Positions 55,101 to 59,499 of a stretch of DNA of 64,000 bases are shown here, piece after piece. The DNA lies in the NCBI RefSeq assembly GCF_033958435.1, contig NC_134137.1:239986501-240050500 (forward strand), written 5' to 3'. The DNA is from Carettochelys insculpta (lineage: Eukaryota > Chordata > Testudines > Carettochelyidae). The notes below the pieces were generated by a model. That model was not told the origin of the DNA. It worked only from the letters and a program-made list of their open reading frames with translations, and made no database searches. Position numbers and translations under genes: made by a program. Numbering within the stretch: the stretch's first letter is position 1; each line of letters starts with the position of its first letter.

Positions 55101-57736
55101 GCAATTTGTCTCCTGCCATCCGTCTCCTGCCTTCGACAAAAGGCTAGGCACCATACCTTACCCCTTGCTAATAGCCATCTATGGACCTAACCTCCAAACA
55201 TTTATCAAGCTCTTTTTTAAACTCTGTTAGAGTCCTGGCCTTCACAGAGTCCTCTGGAAAGGAGTTCCATGCGTTGACTGTGCGCTGTGTGAAGAAAAAC
55301 TTTCTTTTATTAGTTTTGAACCTGCTGCCCATTAATCTTATTTGGTGTCCTCTAGTTCTTATATTATGGGAACAAGTAAATAATTTTTCTGTATTCACTT
55401 TCTCCACACCATTCATGATTTTATATACCTCTATCATATCACTCCTCAGTCTCCTCTTTTCTAGACTGAATAGTCCCAGTCTCTCTAGTCTCTCCTCATA
55501 TGGGACCCGTTCCAAACCATTAATCATTTTAGTTGCCCCTTTCTGAACCTTTTCTAATGCCAATATATCTTTTTTGAGGTGAGGAGGCCACATCTGCACA
55601 CAGTACTCAAGATGTGGGTGTACCATAGTTTTATATGGGGAAGTAAGATATTCTTCGTCTTATTTTCTATCCCTTTTTTAATTATTCCTAACATCCTATT
55701 TGCTTTACTGACTGCTGCTGCACACTGCGTGGATGTTTTCAGAGAACTATCCACTATAATTCCAAGATCCCTTTCCTGATCTGTTGTAGCTAAATTTGCC
55801 CCCATCATATTGTATGTATAATTGGAGTTATTTTTCCCAATGTGCATTACCTTACACTTACCCACATTAAATTTCATTTGCCAATTTTCATTTACTAATG
55901 CAAACCCTTCCCTTTAACCACACTTTATTCCACTGTTGTACTTATGTAACACAGCTGAAATGAATGGCGCTACATTGGTATAAAACTAAGTAACAGAGCG
56001 GTGACACTGCTCCATTTGTTGCCAGAGCCATGCTGACAGGGGCCGGGGCCCAGGGCAACCCCCCAGGCCCCCCCGGTGCTCCAGGTGTGGGGCCCAGGCA
56101 ACCGCCCCATACCCTGCAGGTCCCACTCCTCTCCCACCCAGTCCCGCCTCCTGAGCAGCCTGATCAGGGATTACCTGGAGCCAGGCATGAACAGCAGCAG
56201 ATGTCATCTGCAACAGGGGATCACCTCCCATCTGCATCCACTACCACTGTACTCACCACATGGTACGAGCGACAGCCTCTTCCACTCTGCTGTGCCCTGC
56301 TTGTCCACAGGCAGCAGGGAGTGGAGGCCGCTTCCCACCATGGAGAAACAAGGCTTGGCAGCCCAGGAGACCACAGTGGAGAAGAGCAGGCTGCACTCGC
56401 ACCAAATGTAAGTGGTGCTGGGGAGGGGCAGGGGATGGGAGGCAACCCCCTGCTGTTGCCACCTGCCCCCACCACCCGCATCCGGTCCCAGGTAATCCTC
56501 TCCACTCCCTTCCATAGGATGGGTAGGGTGGCCTCCGGAGGACCCCCAAAAGCACAGGGCCTGGGGTGGTTGCCCCACCTTGTCCTATAGACAGGACAGC
56601 TCTGTTTGTTGCAATGTGTGGGGGGATAAGGAGCCTATTACTGCTCTCAATGTAAGCTCTATTGTTAAGGGGGAAATGAGAGGATATTGTTCCAGAGAAA
56701 TTAGGCTTGTCAGGAACAGTTCATCAATTAATTTCCTAACTGTCATCTAATAATTATAAATGCAACTTAGTACTTGCATTTTGGTAGAGTGACTTAGCTG
56801 TTAAGCATTTTCAAAAACATATTAGTGCACATTAATAAAGATATTTTTGAAAGCGTTTAAAGCAGGAGTGAGCAAAGTTTTTACATCGGGCCTCACTTTT
56901 CATCCCTGCAACTAGCAGGGCCCCCCAACCTGTCTAATGTAATCCAAACCGATGGAAATATCAGTTATGTTCATATGTAAAAACCCTTTTGACATGTGTA
57001 AGAAAATAAGTCTGTTGAAGGTAAAAACTTTGTTGATCGGAATATAAATATGAATACACAGACATAAAAACAGTAACATTTTGACATTTTTAATTAGATG
57101 GATGAGCCTGAGACCCAGCAGCCAGTTGAGCTGTACCCGCCTTACCAAATGTCATGCCCCCCAAGAGAACCTGACCCCACCACTTTGCTTACCCCTGGTC
57201 TAAATGGTTGCTGTGAGAAAGTCCTCCGTTTGAATCAGGCAGAATGTTTTGTGGATAAATGTGGTGAATATTCTACTCCCTGACACAGATGCACTGAATA
57301 CACCAGGATGTCTAGATTTAGATTACTTATGGACAAACCCTCAACTATTTTAAATTGGCACATCCCCTTTGACTTCAGTAGGGCTATGCCAATTTACACC
57401 AGCAGTTTGACCTCGTATCTAATGAGGCTTTTCAAAAACTTCTTTAAATGGTATGTAAAGAAACAACTGAAATCCATTATGACTTCTGCACTTACCACAT
57501 AGTGTAGTGATCTGAAAAGATATCATCTGGTTGGAAGATCTCACCATCATAGTAGCAAGAGCACTGGGACTTAGCTACACAATCTCCTTGCTCATCAATG
57601 TACAGCCCATGTGGGCAATAGCAGCCTTCCATGCAGAACTCACTGCAGCCTACGTCTGGGTAGGATAGAGATCGGCAGGTCTGGTTGCATGGAGATCCAC
57701 ACTGTTGGTAAATTTTGCCTTCTGGACAAGTCATTG
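1033..57736 (-). CDS. VWF: von Willebrand factor gene, exons 16-30 (partial gene)
   Basis: Fifteen exons on the minus strand join into one frame of 3384 bases (1128 codons). Predicted protein order: end of D2 (TIL/E), furin site, D', D3, A1, A2, first half of A3. VWF is a secreted, disulfide-linked multimer from endothelium and thrombocytes that tethers platelets to collagen and carries factor VIII. Exon lengths equal those I recall for human exons 16-21 and 25-27 (241, 95, 161, 104, 139, 135, then 157, 159, 136 bp). The others differ by a few bases. All introns are GT-AG and no exon has a stop or frameshift. The 5' part (signal peptide, D1, most of D2) and the 3' part (rest of A3, D4, C domains, CK) lie outside the window. 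Confidence 0.97.
1177..2425 (-). other. VWF intron 29
   Basis: 1249 bp. Positions 1240-1500 are AT-rich. 1650-2090 resembles a GC-moderate dispersed repeat (gln/arg-like composition in all frames, no clear ends). 2100-2400 holds nothing recognised; an 83-codon minus frame there has no domain I know. Confidence 0.7.
2426..2545 (-). CDS. VWF: VWF exon 29: start of A3 domain
   Basis: 120 bp (human 117), acceptor GCTTTTCAG|TACATT, donor AACGTTG|GTAAGT, phase 1 at both ends. It encodes [20 protein letters not shown] then [20 protein letters not shown]3 is the main binding site for collagens I and III. The leading Cys pairs with the one at the end of A3. The MIDAS-type motif of von Willebrand A domains, D-x-S-x-S in human A3, reads G-G-S-S-N here (2493-2507). 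Confidence 0.95.
3044..3295. mobile_element. MITE with 3-bp TSD (TAA)
   Basis: 252 bp flanked by TAA (3041-3043 and 3296-3298). Terminal inverted repeats are GGGCAGGTCTACACTA and GGGCTTGTCTACAGTC. Non-autonomous. The 3-bp TSD fits PIF/Harbinger elements. It sits inside the LINE remnant and is therefore younger than it. Confidence 0.75.
3472..3872. mobile_element. hAT-like non-autonomous element
   Basis: 401 bp with ends CAGTGATTGGCAACCT and (reverse complement of the other end) CAGTGACAGACAACCT, the usual hAT-type CAGTG terminus. Expected 8-bp duplications are not clearly preserved (4 of 8 match). Inserted in the LINE remnant. Confidence 0.6.
4957..6341 (-). CDS. VWF: VWF exon 28: A1 and A2 domains
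   Basis: 1385 bp (human 1379), acceptor TTCTTGCAG|TTATTG, donor CTACCGG|GTAAGG, open throughout. It begins [14 protein letters not shown] (end of D3). A1 (platelet GPIb-alpha binding) runs between the disulfide cysteines at 6212-6214 and 5666-5668 and keeps the basic stretch [16 protein letters not shown] Thr-rich linker (about 5513-5656) with [13 protein letters not shown] precedes A2 (from about 5509). In A2 the sequon NAT is at 5272-5264, the ADAMTS13 bond Tyr-Met at 5174-5179, and the terminal vicinal Cys-Cys at 4982-4987. A2 has Gly and His at two calcium-ligand positions. Linker and tail lengths differ from mammals, with a shorter tail after Cys-Cys. Confidence 0.97.
6760..7425. repeat. 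G-rich irregular minisatellite
   Basis: Repeating phrases such as TCTGGCTGCTGCTGTTTGGG and CCTGGCTGCTACAGTTTGGG start at 6926, 6979, 7190, 7252 and 7327 (spacing 53 to about 75 bp or multiples). The plus strand has dozens of GGGG runs, so quadruplex-forming potential is high on the VWF template strand. The 197- and 153-codon Gly-rich open frames here result from composition. Confidence 0.8.
8398..8726. mobile_element. Fold-back MITE carrying five octamer motifs
   Basis: About 329 bp with inverted arms of 50 bp or more (CATTCCTCTTTTGAAAGAGG at the left; its complement CCTCTTTCAAAAGAGGAATG at the right). Five exact ATGCAAAT octamers: plus strand at 8437, 8459, 8624 and 8658, minus strand at 8683-8690. 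No coding capacity. Confidence 0.7.
9352..9617. mobile_element. MITE with 3-bp TSD (TAT)
   Basis: 266 bp. Ends GGACACGTCTACACTAG and, reversed, CGGTATGTCTATACTTA. TAT flanks both sides (9349-9351 and 9618-9620). Same terminal theme (GTCTACAC) as several other elements here. Confidence 0.6.
10067..10244 (+). mobile_element. Hairpin SINE-like element, TSD TTACTGTTAT
   Basis: 178 bp between two exact 10-bp duplications (10057-10066 and 10245-10254). A SINE-type head (CAGAGAGGTGGGAGTGTTAG) is followed by two inverted arms (10117-10178 and 10190-10243), which read AAGTCCTGTAGCACGTTATA and back. The loop is only about a dozen bases. Head, arms and loop moved as one unit. Confidence 0.8.
11757..12336. 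mobile_element. hAT-like non-autonomous element
   Basis: 580 bp, ends CGGTGGTTTCAAACCT and (reversed) CAGCGGTTTTCAACCT. The flanking octamers GACTGCAT (11749-11756) and GACTTCAT (12337-12344) differ at one base, a good hAT TSD. Open frames within it (for example 11778-12074) show no transposase. Confidence 0.75.
12841..12976 (-). CDS. VWF: VWF exon 27: end of D3 (E module)
   Basis: 136 bp, acceptor TTATAACAG|AAAAAA, donor TCCTG|GTAAGT, exit phase 2 in a Cys codon completed by exon 28. It encodes [20 protein letters not shown] and then [17 protein letters not shown]. Human has KILDELLQTCVDPEDCPVC at the start, so the alignment is unambiguous. It lies downstream of the 6.5-kb intron 27 when reading right to left is reversed, that is, it precedes exon 28 in the transcript. 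Confidence 0.96.
13387..14056. mobile_element. Candidate non-autonomous DNA transposon
   Basis: About 670 bp with equal-length ends GGCTACATCTACAC and (reversed) GGGCAGGTCCACAC, matching the terminal theme of the 3-bp-TSD elements in this window. Its own TSD is not readable (CTT versus TAG). The internal open frames on both strands show no domain. Confidence 0.5.
14104..14389. mobile_element. hAT-like MITE
   Basis: 286 bp. Ends CAGTGCTTTCCAACTTTT and (reversed) CAGTGGTTCCCAACCTGG. Flanking octamers ACCTAATG and ACCCAGTG agree at 6 of 8 positions. Confidence 0.7.
15291..15449 (-). CDS. VWF: VWF exon 26: D3 TIL module
   Basis: 159 bp, acceptor TTGATTAG|CACAAA, donor TGAAG|GTAAGC, phase 1 at both ends. 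It encodes [20 protein letters not shown] then [20 protein letters not shown] and [11 protein letters not shown]. The cysteine spacing is the same as human D3. It is separated from exon 25 by the shortest intron in the window (219 bp). Confidence 0.96.
15450..15668 (-). other. VWF intron 25
   Basis: 219 bp, the shortest intron in the window. GT-AG ends; no repeat recognised. Confidence 0.9.
15669..15825 (-). CDS. VWF: VWF exon 25: D3 C8 module
   Basis: 157 bp, acceptor TTCCTTTAG|GTTAAT, donor TGTGTC|GTAAGT, exit phase 1. It encodes [20 protein letters not shown] then [20 protein letters not shown], keeping every cysteine of the aligned human stretch, which includes cysteines used for inter-dimer bonding in the multimer. 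A CR1 3' fragment begins about 50 bp upstream of the acceptor, so the branch point has little room. Confidence 0.96.
15876..16455 (+). mobile_element. CR1 LINE 3' end (ORF2 C-terminus)
   Basis: Two consecutive frames, 15876-16097 ([20 protein letters not shown]) and 16107-16364 ([20 protein letters not shown]), are the end of the CR1 reverse transcriptase ORF, separated by an in-frame stop. The 3' end CTTCTATGATTCTATG is the normal CR1 terminus. 5' truncated, as most CR1 copies are. It lies opposite to VWF, starting about 50 bp from the exon 25 acceptor. Confidence 0.92.
16530..17035 (+). repeat. GC-rich dispersed repeat, copy 1
   Basis: About 500 bp of GC-rich sequence sharing ordered blocks with 56000-56605, including CCCACCTTGTCCTAT near the end, AGCCTG...GGATTACSTGG in the middle and CCAAAAG just before the last block. 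Family unknown to me. Open frames in it have no domain. Confidence 0.5.
17905..18350 (+). mobile_element. Degenerate CR1/L3-like LINE
   Basis: Typical phrases AATACTGGGTGCAGTTTTCT and CCCAAAATGATAAGACATGG follow the order found in L3/CR1 3' coding regions. Heavily mutated, ends not defined. Confidence 0.45.
18614..19171 (-). mobile_element. 558-bp palindromic (fold-back) element, TSD TATGTGAAAT
   Basis: An exact 10-bp duplication, TATGTGAAAT, flanks it (18604-18613 and 19172-19181). Arms of about 250 bp mirror each other around 18867-18880; for example ATCAGACGGGGGATGTGAGC on the left and GCTCACATCCCCCTGTCTGA on the right. The head (CAGAGAGGTAGCCATGTTAG, minus strand) is present only at the right end. 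Ends match the short hairpin elements at 10067 and 44626, so those look like deletion derivatives with most of the arms removed. Confidence 0.85.
19308..19427 (-). CDS. VWF: VWF exon 24: D3 C8 region (5' boundary ambiguous)
   Basis: The donor AACTG|GTAAGT is clear. The C8-module sequence [20 protein letters not shown] then ELFKECKKL matches human. Two in-frame acceptors 9 bp apart are possible: ACATTAAG|CTCCCA, giving 120 bp as listed, and CTCCCACAG|GGGCAG at 19418, giving 111 bp. The human exon is 114 bp, so length does not decide. The second site has the better local consensus; the first is the first AG reached by scanning. The proteins would differ by Leu-Pro-Gln. Confidence 0.9.
19428..20769 (-). 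other. VWF intron 23
   Basis: 1342 bp. I recognise no repeat with confidence. A poly-A patch lies at 20009-20024. Confidence 0.7.
20770..20910 (-). CDS. VWF: VWF exon 23: D3, CGLCG motif
   Basis: 141 bp (47 codons), acceptor CGTCTAAG|GATCAA, donor AGAAAG|GTGACT. It encodes [20 protein letters not shown] and then [25 protein letters not shown] is the vicinal-cysteine motif of VWD domains linked to thiol exchange during multimer assembly. Sequence is nearly the same as human. The donor GTGACT is non-consensus at positions +4 to +6, but the AAG exon end is favourable. Confidence 0.96.
20911..21719 (-). other. VWF intron 22
   Basis: 809 bp. Position 21000-21200 resembles an old dispersed repeat (CCAATGTTCCCTGTAAGCTG; hAT- or SINE-like wording), ends not found. 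The rest is unremarkable. Confidence 0.65.
21720..21866 (-). CDS. VWF: VWF exon 22: D3 VWD domain
   Basis: 147 bp (49 codons), acceptor TTGTTTAG|GTGGAT, donor TTCAGA|GTAAGT. It encodes [20 protein letters not shown] and then [18 protein letters not shown] is a potential N-glycan site not present in the aligned human KDETHF. From memory the human exon is 148 bp ending in phase 1; here the GT-AG rule places the boundary one base earlier, at phase 0, and exon 23 is one base longer, so the protein is unchanged. Confidence 0.95.
23742..23777 (+). repeat. SINE-like head fragment
   Basis: ACAGAGAGGTAGCTGTGTTA followed by GTCTGTACT is the 5' head shared by the hairpin elements. Nothing of the arms follows. 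Confidence 0.6.
25570..25960. mobile_element. Two adjoining MITE-like fragments
   Basis: CCAGGTCTACTCTATGTGGA near 25577 and GGCTACATCTACTTACTGG near 25723 resemble element ends with the GTCTAC theme, followed by the AATTTCAGCTACGACACTTG type of interior also seen at 9352. Right-hand ends are not resolved. Confidence 0.4.
27720..28510. mobile_element. hAT-like element, 8-bp TSD CATTACAG
   Basis: 791 bp bounded by exact CATTACAG copies (27712-27719 and 28511-28518). Ends CAGGGGTGGAGAAC and (reversed) CAGGGGTGGAAAC. The interior is GC-rich, with a CAG run near 27943-27958, a long C-rich stretch (28100-28360) and a poly-A run at 28482-28497. The 288-codon Pro/Ser/His frame it contains is compositional, not a transposase. 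Confidence 0.85.
28704..28838 (-). CDS. VWF: VWF exon 21: D3 VWD domain
   Basis: 135 bp (45 codons), phase 0 at both ends, acceptor TTTAATAG|GATTAC, donor GAAAAT|GTATGT. It encodes [20 protein letters not shown] and then [20 protein letters not shown]. The charged pair DD replaces the human SN after the Cys. The exon aligns over its whole length with human D3 and has the same length. Confidence 0.95.
28839..30441 (-). other. VWF intron 20
   Basis: 1603 bp. One hairpin element (28905-29113) near the 3' (left) end of the intron. 29130-30440 shows nothing recognised. Confidence 0.75.
28905..29113 (+). mobile_element. Hairpin SINE-like element with TSD
   Basis: 209 bp between ACTGGGGGAAAA (28893-28904) and ACTGGGGAAGAA (29114-29125). 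Head GAGGGGTAGCCATGTTAGGC, then arms reading CAGTCCCATAGTACCTTAAA and, inverted, TAAGGTGCTACAGGACTG. Its sequence places it in a second subfamily with arms ending GACTGCTTG. Confidence 0.75.
30442..30580 (-). CDS. VWF: VWF exon 20: end of D' and start of D3 VWD domain
   Basis: 139 bp, acceptor TTCTTGCAG|TGTGTG, donor GTTCAG|GTAAGA. It encodes [19 protein letters not shown] and then the VWD start, [22 protein letters not shown] modules fold around a calcium site and this one opens D3, which forms the inter-dimer disulfides in the Golgi. It sits between the largest intron here (intron 19, 13.9 kb) and a 1.6-kb intron 20. Confidence 0.96.
30975..31135 (-). mobile_element. CR1/L3-like LINE 3' fragment
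   Basis: TCACAGATTCATAGATTTCA followed by CTAATCTGACCTCCAGTGTC is the reversed 3' end of a CR1/L3-type element. Short and degenerate. Confidence 0.5.
33406..34333 (+). mobile_element. Fold-back element enclosing a Penelope-like GIY-YIG remnant
   Basis: 928 bp between TGAACAGT (33398-33405) and TGAGCAGT (34334-34341), 7 of 8 matching. Inverted arms of about 150 bp (33439-33590 and 34185-34332) read AGCAGTCTTGTAGCACC and back, continuing through AGAATCCT...GAGATGAAG. Between them, + strand frames broken by at least one stop (33800-33886 and 33902-34168) read like the GIY-YIG nuclease end of Penelope-like ORFs: MYIGQT, then [21 protein letters not shown] and a Glu. Penelope-like elements are retroelements with RT plus GIY-YIG. 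Decayed, non-functional. Confidence 0.7.
34627..35314. mobile_element. CpG-rich non-autonomous DNA transposon, copy 1 (TSD ATT)
   Basis: 688 bp. Ends GGGTGCGTCTACACTAGC and (reversed) GGCTACGTCTACACTAGC; ATT flanks both sides. Subterminal regions are rich in TTCGAA and TCGA motifs in both orientations. It contains TCCATGGCGGCCATCAGCT, shared with the copy at 35656. No transposase frame. Confidence 0.75.
35656..36337. mobile_element. CpG-rich non-autonomous DNA transposon, copy 2 (TSD TTG)
   Basis: 682 bp, ends AGCTGCGTCTACACGTGC and (reversed) GGCTACGTCTACACGTGC, flanked by TTG on both sides. Clearly the same family as 34627-35314 (shared CTCCATGGCGGCCATCAGCT and CTTTAAGGGAGCGGCT), inserted independently 340 bp away since it has its own TSD. 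Less decayed: more CpG retained. Confidence 0.78.
36433..36624 (-). mobile_element. Hairpin SINE-like element, 13-bp TSD
   Basis: 192 bp between AACATAACCTTTC (36420-36432) and AACATAGCCTTTC (36625-36637), one mismatch. Arms of about 65 bp are almost perfect (AAACAAAAAGCAGTCAAGCA left, TGCTACTTGACTGCTTTTTG right) around a 12-bp loop. The head is at the right end, on the minus strand. Confidence 0.85.
37495..37552 (+). repeat. SINE-like arm fragment
   Basis: AACAAGCAGTCATGTAGCAC followed by CTTAGAGGCTAACAAATTTA is one arm of the hairpin family, joined on its right to a CR1 end. Confidence 0.55.
37553..37870 (-). mobile_element. CR1 3' end split by a SINE-like insertion
   Basis: 37553-37633 (GGACCTTGGGATGTCATTCA) and 37765-37870 are parts of a reversed CR1 terminus. 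Between them, 37634-37754 is a SINE-like element with exact 10-bp TSDs CATCCCTGAT (37624-37633 and 37755-37764). The SINE is therefore younger than the CR1. Confidence 0.75.
39180..39310 (+). mobile_element. MIR-like CORE-SINE relic
   Basis: ATCATTATCTCCATTTTATG followed by GAGGAAAGTGAGGTACCAAG is the conserved MIR core order. Ancient and degenerate. Confidence 0.55.
39540..39800 (+). mobile_element. MIR-like CORE-SINE relic
   Basis: Contains GGGGAAAGTAAGGCACAAGA and TGACTTGCCAAGGTCACACA, the best conserved MIR phrases, then GTCTGTGGCAGAGCTAAGAA. A similar shorter relic lies near 60300-60370. Confidence 0.65.
40783..40945 (-). mobile_element. Hairpin SINE-like element
   Basis: Arms AACAGTCCTGTAGCATGTTA and TAAGGTGCTACAGGACTGCT, then a reversed head (CAGACTAACATGGCTACCCC). 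No clear TSD. Confidence 0.65.
41090..41260 (-). mobile_element. CR1 3' end fragment
   Basis: CTCATAGAACTGGAAGGGAC followed by CTTGGGAAGTCATTGAGTCC is a reversed CR1 terminus. Confidence 0.7.
41893..41974. mobile_element. 82-bp fully palindromic MITE (TSD ATT)
   Basis: Ends GGCCTTATCTACACTAGCAC and (reversed) GGTTACGTTTACACTAGCAC; arms extend to ATCTTTGAAA on each side of a short centre (TGGCCATTTGCATGGC). ATT flanks both sides. Confidence 0.8.
43881..44295 (-). mobile_element. Candidate solo LTR, 5-bp TSD ATATG
   Basis: 415 bp flanked by exact ATATG copies (43876-43880 and 44296-44300). On the minus strand it runs TGTGGCAGGGTCAGGCC to TTGCCACAA, a TG...CA LTR-like unit with short inverted ends. 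No internal coding region remains. It could instead be a non-LTR repeat; moderate confidence. Confidence 0.5.
44476..44579 (-). CDS. VWF: VWF exon 19: E' module of D'
   Basis: 104 bp, acceptor AATTTTAG|GTAAGACA, donor ACTTG|GTGAGC, leaving in phase 2 within a Cys codon. It encodes [19 protein letters not shown] followed by [15 protein letters not shown], matching human residues from about 815. A hairpin SINE-like element (44626-44800) lies 47 bp upstream of the acceptor, in the branch-point zone. Note that the exon itself begins with GTAAGA, which looks like a donor, but the reading frame and exon length fix the boundary. Confidence 0.95.
44626..44800 (+). mobile_element. Hairpin SINE-like element, TSD TTAATAT
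   Basis: 175 bp flanked by exact TTAATAT (44619-44625 and 44801-44807). Head CAGAGAGGTAGCTGAGTTAG, arms AAGAAGTCCTGTGGCACCTT and back AAGGTGCCACAGGACTTCTT. Nearly the same design and length as 10067-10244. Confidence 0.85.
50729..51027. mobile_element. MITE with 3-bp TSD (TCA)
   Basis: 299 bp, ends AGGTATATCTATAC and (reversed) GGGCAGGTCTGTAC, flanked by TCA. Interior GTCAATCTTCTGGGGTTCGA is shared with 53651-53929, so both belong to one family. Confidence 0.6.
51108..51365. mobile_element. MITE-like element
   Basis: Ends resemble AGTATGTCTGCACTAAAAGT and its inverse (AAGCATAGACCAAGGGC); paired CAGCATAGCTATGCCAGC / ATAGCTCTGCCAATATAGC motifs form subterminal repeats. TSD not resolved. Confidence 0.45.
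52434..52594 (-). CDS. VWF: VWF exon 18: start of mature VWF, TIL' of D'
   Basis: 161 bp, acceptor CTTCAAG|TAAAAAGA, donor AATG|GTAAGC. The first codons complete the furin motif, and mature VWF then starts [14 protein letters not shown]. This is the D' region that binds factor VIII in mammals; [12 protein letters not shown] and [12 protein letters not shown] align directly with human D'. The exon ends in phase 0. It follows intron 17 (1.6 kb), which holds a 3-bp-TSD MITE. Confidence 0.96.
52595..54207 (-). other. VWF intron 17
   Basis: 1613 bp. 52845-53000 and 53266-53450 are MITE-like (CTAGTGTGGGCACAGCTACA; GGCCAGGTCTATATAAAAGG), and 53651-53929 is a complete MITE. 53935-54200 shows nothing recognised. 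Confidence 0.7.
53651..53929. mobile_element. MITE with 3-bp TSD (TAA)
   Basis: 279 bp, ends GGCTATGATTACACTAG and (reversed) GGCTATGTCTACACTAG, flanked by TAA (53648-53650 and 53930-53932). Contains an internal inverted pair around GGTTGATGGGAGAAACACTC. Confidence 0.75.
54208..54302 (-). CDS. VWF: VWF exon 17: end of propeptide and first half of furin site
   Basis: 95 bp, the human length. Acceptor TTTTGTAG|C completes the split Cys, then YCENGFMHC follows. The exon ends in TCC AGA A with donor GTCAGT. An in-frame GTATGC lies 2 bases downstream, but only the GTCAGT site joins exon 18 in frame. The final Arg codon plus the split codon form the first residues of the propeptide cleavage site (R-I-K-R across the junction), so the furin recognition pattern R-x-K-R is kept although the second residue differs from human RSKR. 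Confidence 0.94.
54821..54880 (+). repeat. SINE-like arm fragment
   Basis: AAAAAGCAGTCCAGTAACAC followed by TTTAAAGACCAACAAAATAG resembles one arm of the hairpin family. Confidence 0.45.
54983..55905 (-). mobile_element. CR1/L3-type LINE 3' end with RT C-terminus
   Basis: Two minus-strand frames, 55554-55877 ([20 protein letters not shown]) and 55168-55626 ([20 protein letters not shown] then [20 protein letters not shown]), form the reverse transcriptase C-terminus with a frameshift near 55630. The 3' trailer CTGGGTCAGACCAAAGGTCC follows. Inactive. Confidence 0.9.
56000..56605 (+). repeat. GC-rich dispersed repeat, copy 2
   Basis: GC-rich block sharing ordered motifs with 16530-17035 (GGATTACCTGG in the middle; CCCAAAAGCAC and CCCACCTTGTCCTATAG at the end). 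Up to 186 codons stay open in several overlapping frames on both strands, which points to composition and not coding. Confidence 0.5.
56863..57197. mobile_element. hAT-like MITE
   Basis: 335 bp, ends CAGGAGTGAGCAAAGTTTTT and (reversed) CAGGGGTAAGCAAAGTGGTG. Flanking octamers GTTTAAAG and GTCTAAAT match at 6 of 8. Confidence 0.75.
57496..57736 (-). CDS. VWF: VWF exon 16: TIL/E region ending D2 of the propeptide
   Basis: 241 bp, acceptor AACAG|CAATGAC, donor ATGTG|GTAAG. It enters in phase 1 and leaves in phase 2, splitting a Cys codon (TG|C). It encodes a cysteine-rich trypsin-inhibitor-like module with [16 protein letters not shown] near the start and [20 protein letters not shown] at the end, very close to human VWF D2. 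D2 belongs to the propeptide (VWF antigen II) that drives multimer assembly in the Golgi. CNQT is an N-glycosylation sequon. It is the most 5' VWF exon in the window. Confidence 0.96.
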
Positions 57737-59499
57737 CTGTTAAATATAATATACACCAATGAAAACACAATGGAAAGACCCACTGTCCAGTAAAATGCAT
57801 GTAATCAGTGGGGAACAATTTCACACTAAGGGATGTTATATGAAGCTGACCCAAAGACTATTGAAATCAATGGAAAGTCTTCCATTGATTTCAGCTGACT
57901 TTGGATCAAGATCTAGATGACTAAATTACAGAATAGTCTTGTCTGATTCACATGTGGTTTTATTAATGCTTTTTATCCTAATAAGGGGATTATTTCAAAG
58001 AGAACTGGAGACCCATCAGTGGCCCATCAAGGACCATATTCTGCTGACATAGCTCATGCAGCTAGAGCCACTGAACTCAATGGAATCATTTGTGCGATGT
58101 GAGCAGGGTACAGCATCAAGCAAAATCAGTAAAGAATGTTAGAAAAAGATTCCCACAAATGGGAGGAAAGGGTAATACAAACTGCCTGCACTTTCTGCTG
58201 ATACTTGGATCTAAAAAGGAGTGACAGGTTTTTACTTGGTTTTCATTACCAATGTAGTTTAGGATCAAATTTGCTAAAAAGTATCACCTAATGTCGGGTT
58301 CCTTAGTCCCTAAATGGTTTTGGTTTCAAAAAGTACAAAGCACCCAGCAATCAACACTTTTTATGGTGAGAGCACTTTTCCGGTTTCCTAATATGACCTT
58401 CAGAGCCTAGCTTTGGTGCTCTGCTTTCTAACATCTTGGTCTACTGTAAATAACAGTGCTGTTTTGGAAATACGTTTCTTGGTTTCTGCCTGCATCCAAC
58501 ACAAGATGGCAGCAAGGACAACAAATGCACATGTAGTTTACTTGTAGCCAGGTCAATCCTCTCCTTTCCACAAGACAGAGAACAGGACTGCTCTTGGGGT
58601 CATGTTATTTCTGTTCAAAGGCTGTATTGCTCACTAGGATTTTCAGAAGCATTCAGATTTGTCATAAGCTTCTAATGGGAAGGGCGGGGCTCACAGATGA
58701 AGTAGGACACACAACGGAGTGAGGACAGCAGCCGCAGATCAGCTGCTTTTATCCAGAGGTGAAAGTAACTTACATGGTTACAGGTACAGTCCTATCACAA
58801 TCCGCCCCCTTTGTGGGGTTGGCAATGCAGTAGTATCTGTAAGAAATTTAAACAGGGGGGTGGAGTGCAGGGGGCCCGGGGCAGATGGTTGATATGTGTG
58901 GGTGGGGGTGCAAAGTTAGGCCAGGGAACACAGGAGTTGCAGGGCAGTGGGGTGTGCGGAGGGGCTCAGGGCAGGGGGGGTAGGGTAACTGTAGGGGGCA
59001 AGGATGCCATTTTGGGTGTTGGGGGCTGCAGCCACACATAGCAATCCCTGTATATCTCTTCCTGTTGGCTGTGACTAGGGAGTGAGGGAAGAGTGCAGAC
59101 CCCGCTGCGTTCCTCCTCTGCCCTTCCTCTCAGCAGGCAGGAAGGCAGCAGGCTCTTCACTCTCCCCCCACTCCCTTCTTTGTCTCTTCCCCTGCAGCCA
59201 AATACCCCAGACGGATGGTTTCTTGCTGGAGCACTGCACTTGGGCGTGCCGACGTACAGTACACTCACCTCTGCTTCTATCACAACTAAAGCATAGGTCA
59301 ATGGGGTGATGGAACCTTCTCAGTATCTACCCCTGCAGAAGGGCTGGAGGGTGCCAGCCCTTGTGTTCCCCAACCACAAGGACTTTAAGGCTTTAGAGCT
59401 TCTGGACATCAGAAAAACTCCACAAGGAACCATGAATGCATCTTCTGAACCAGCCAATGGAGCTAAGCCAGCACAGGGACTAGAAAAGCTCCTGCTGCA

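Larger units (their letters stand above)
54303..57495 (-). other. VWF intron 16
   Basis: 3193 bp. A (GAT)n-like patch at 54402-54428, SINE-like arm 54821-54880, LINE 54983-55905, GC-rich repeat 56000-56605 and hAT 56863-57197. 57200-57490 shows nothing recognised. Confidence 0.7.

Noticed and set aside
56030..56590. 186-codon frame and overlapping frames on both strands
   Set aside because: Part of a GC-rich dispersed repeat also present near 16530. Several frames on both strands stay open at once, a sign of composition.
1033..57736. VWF pseudogene instead of the gene
   Set aside because: A partial VWF pseudogene is known in primates, but here all 15 exons are intact, splice sites are normal and phases are kept.
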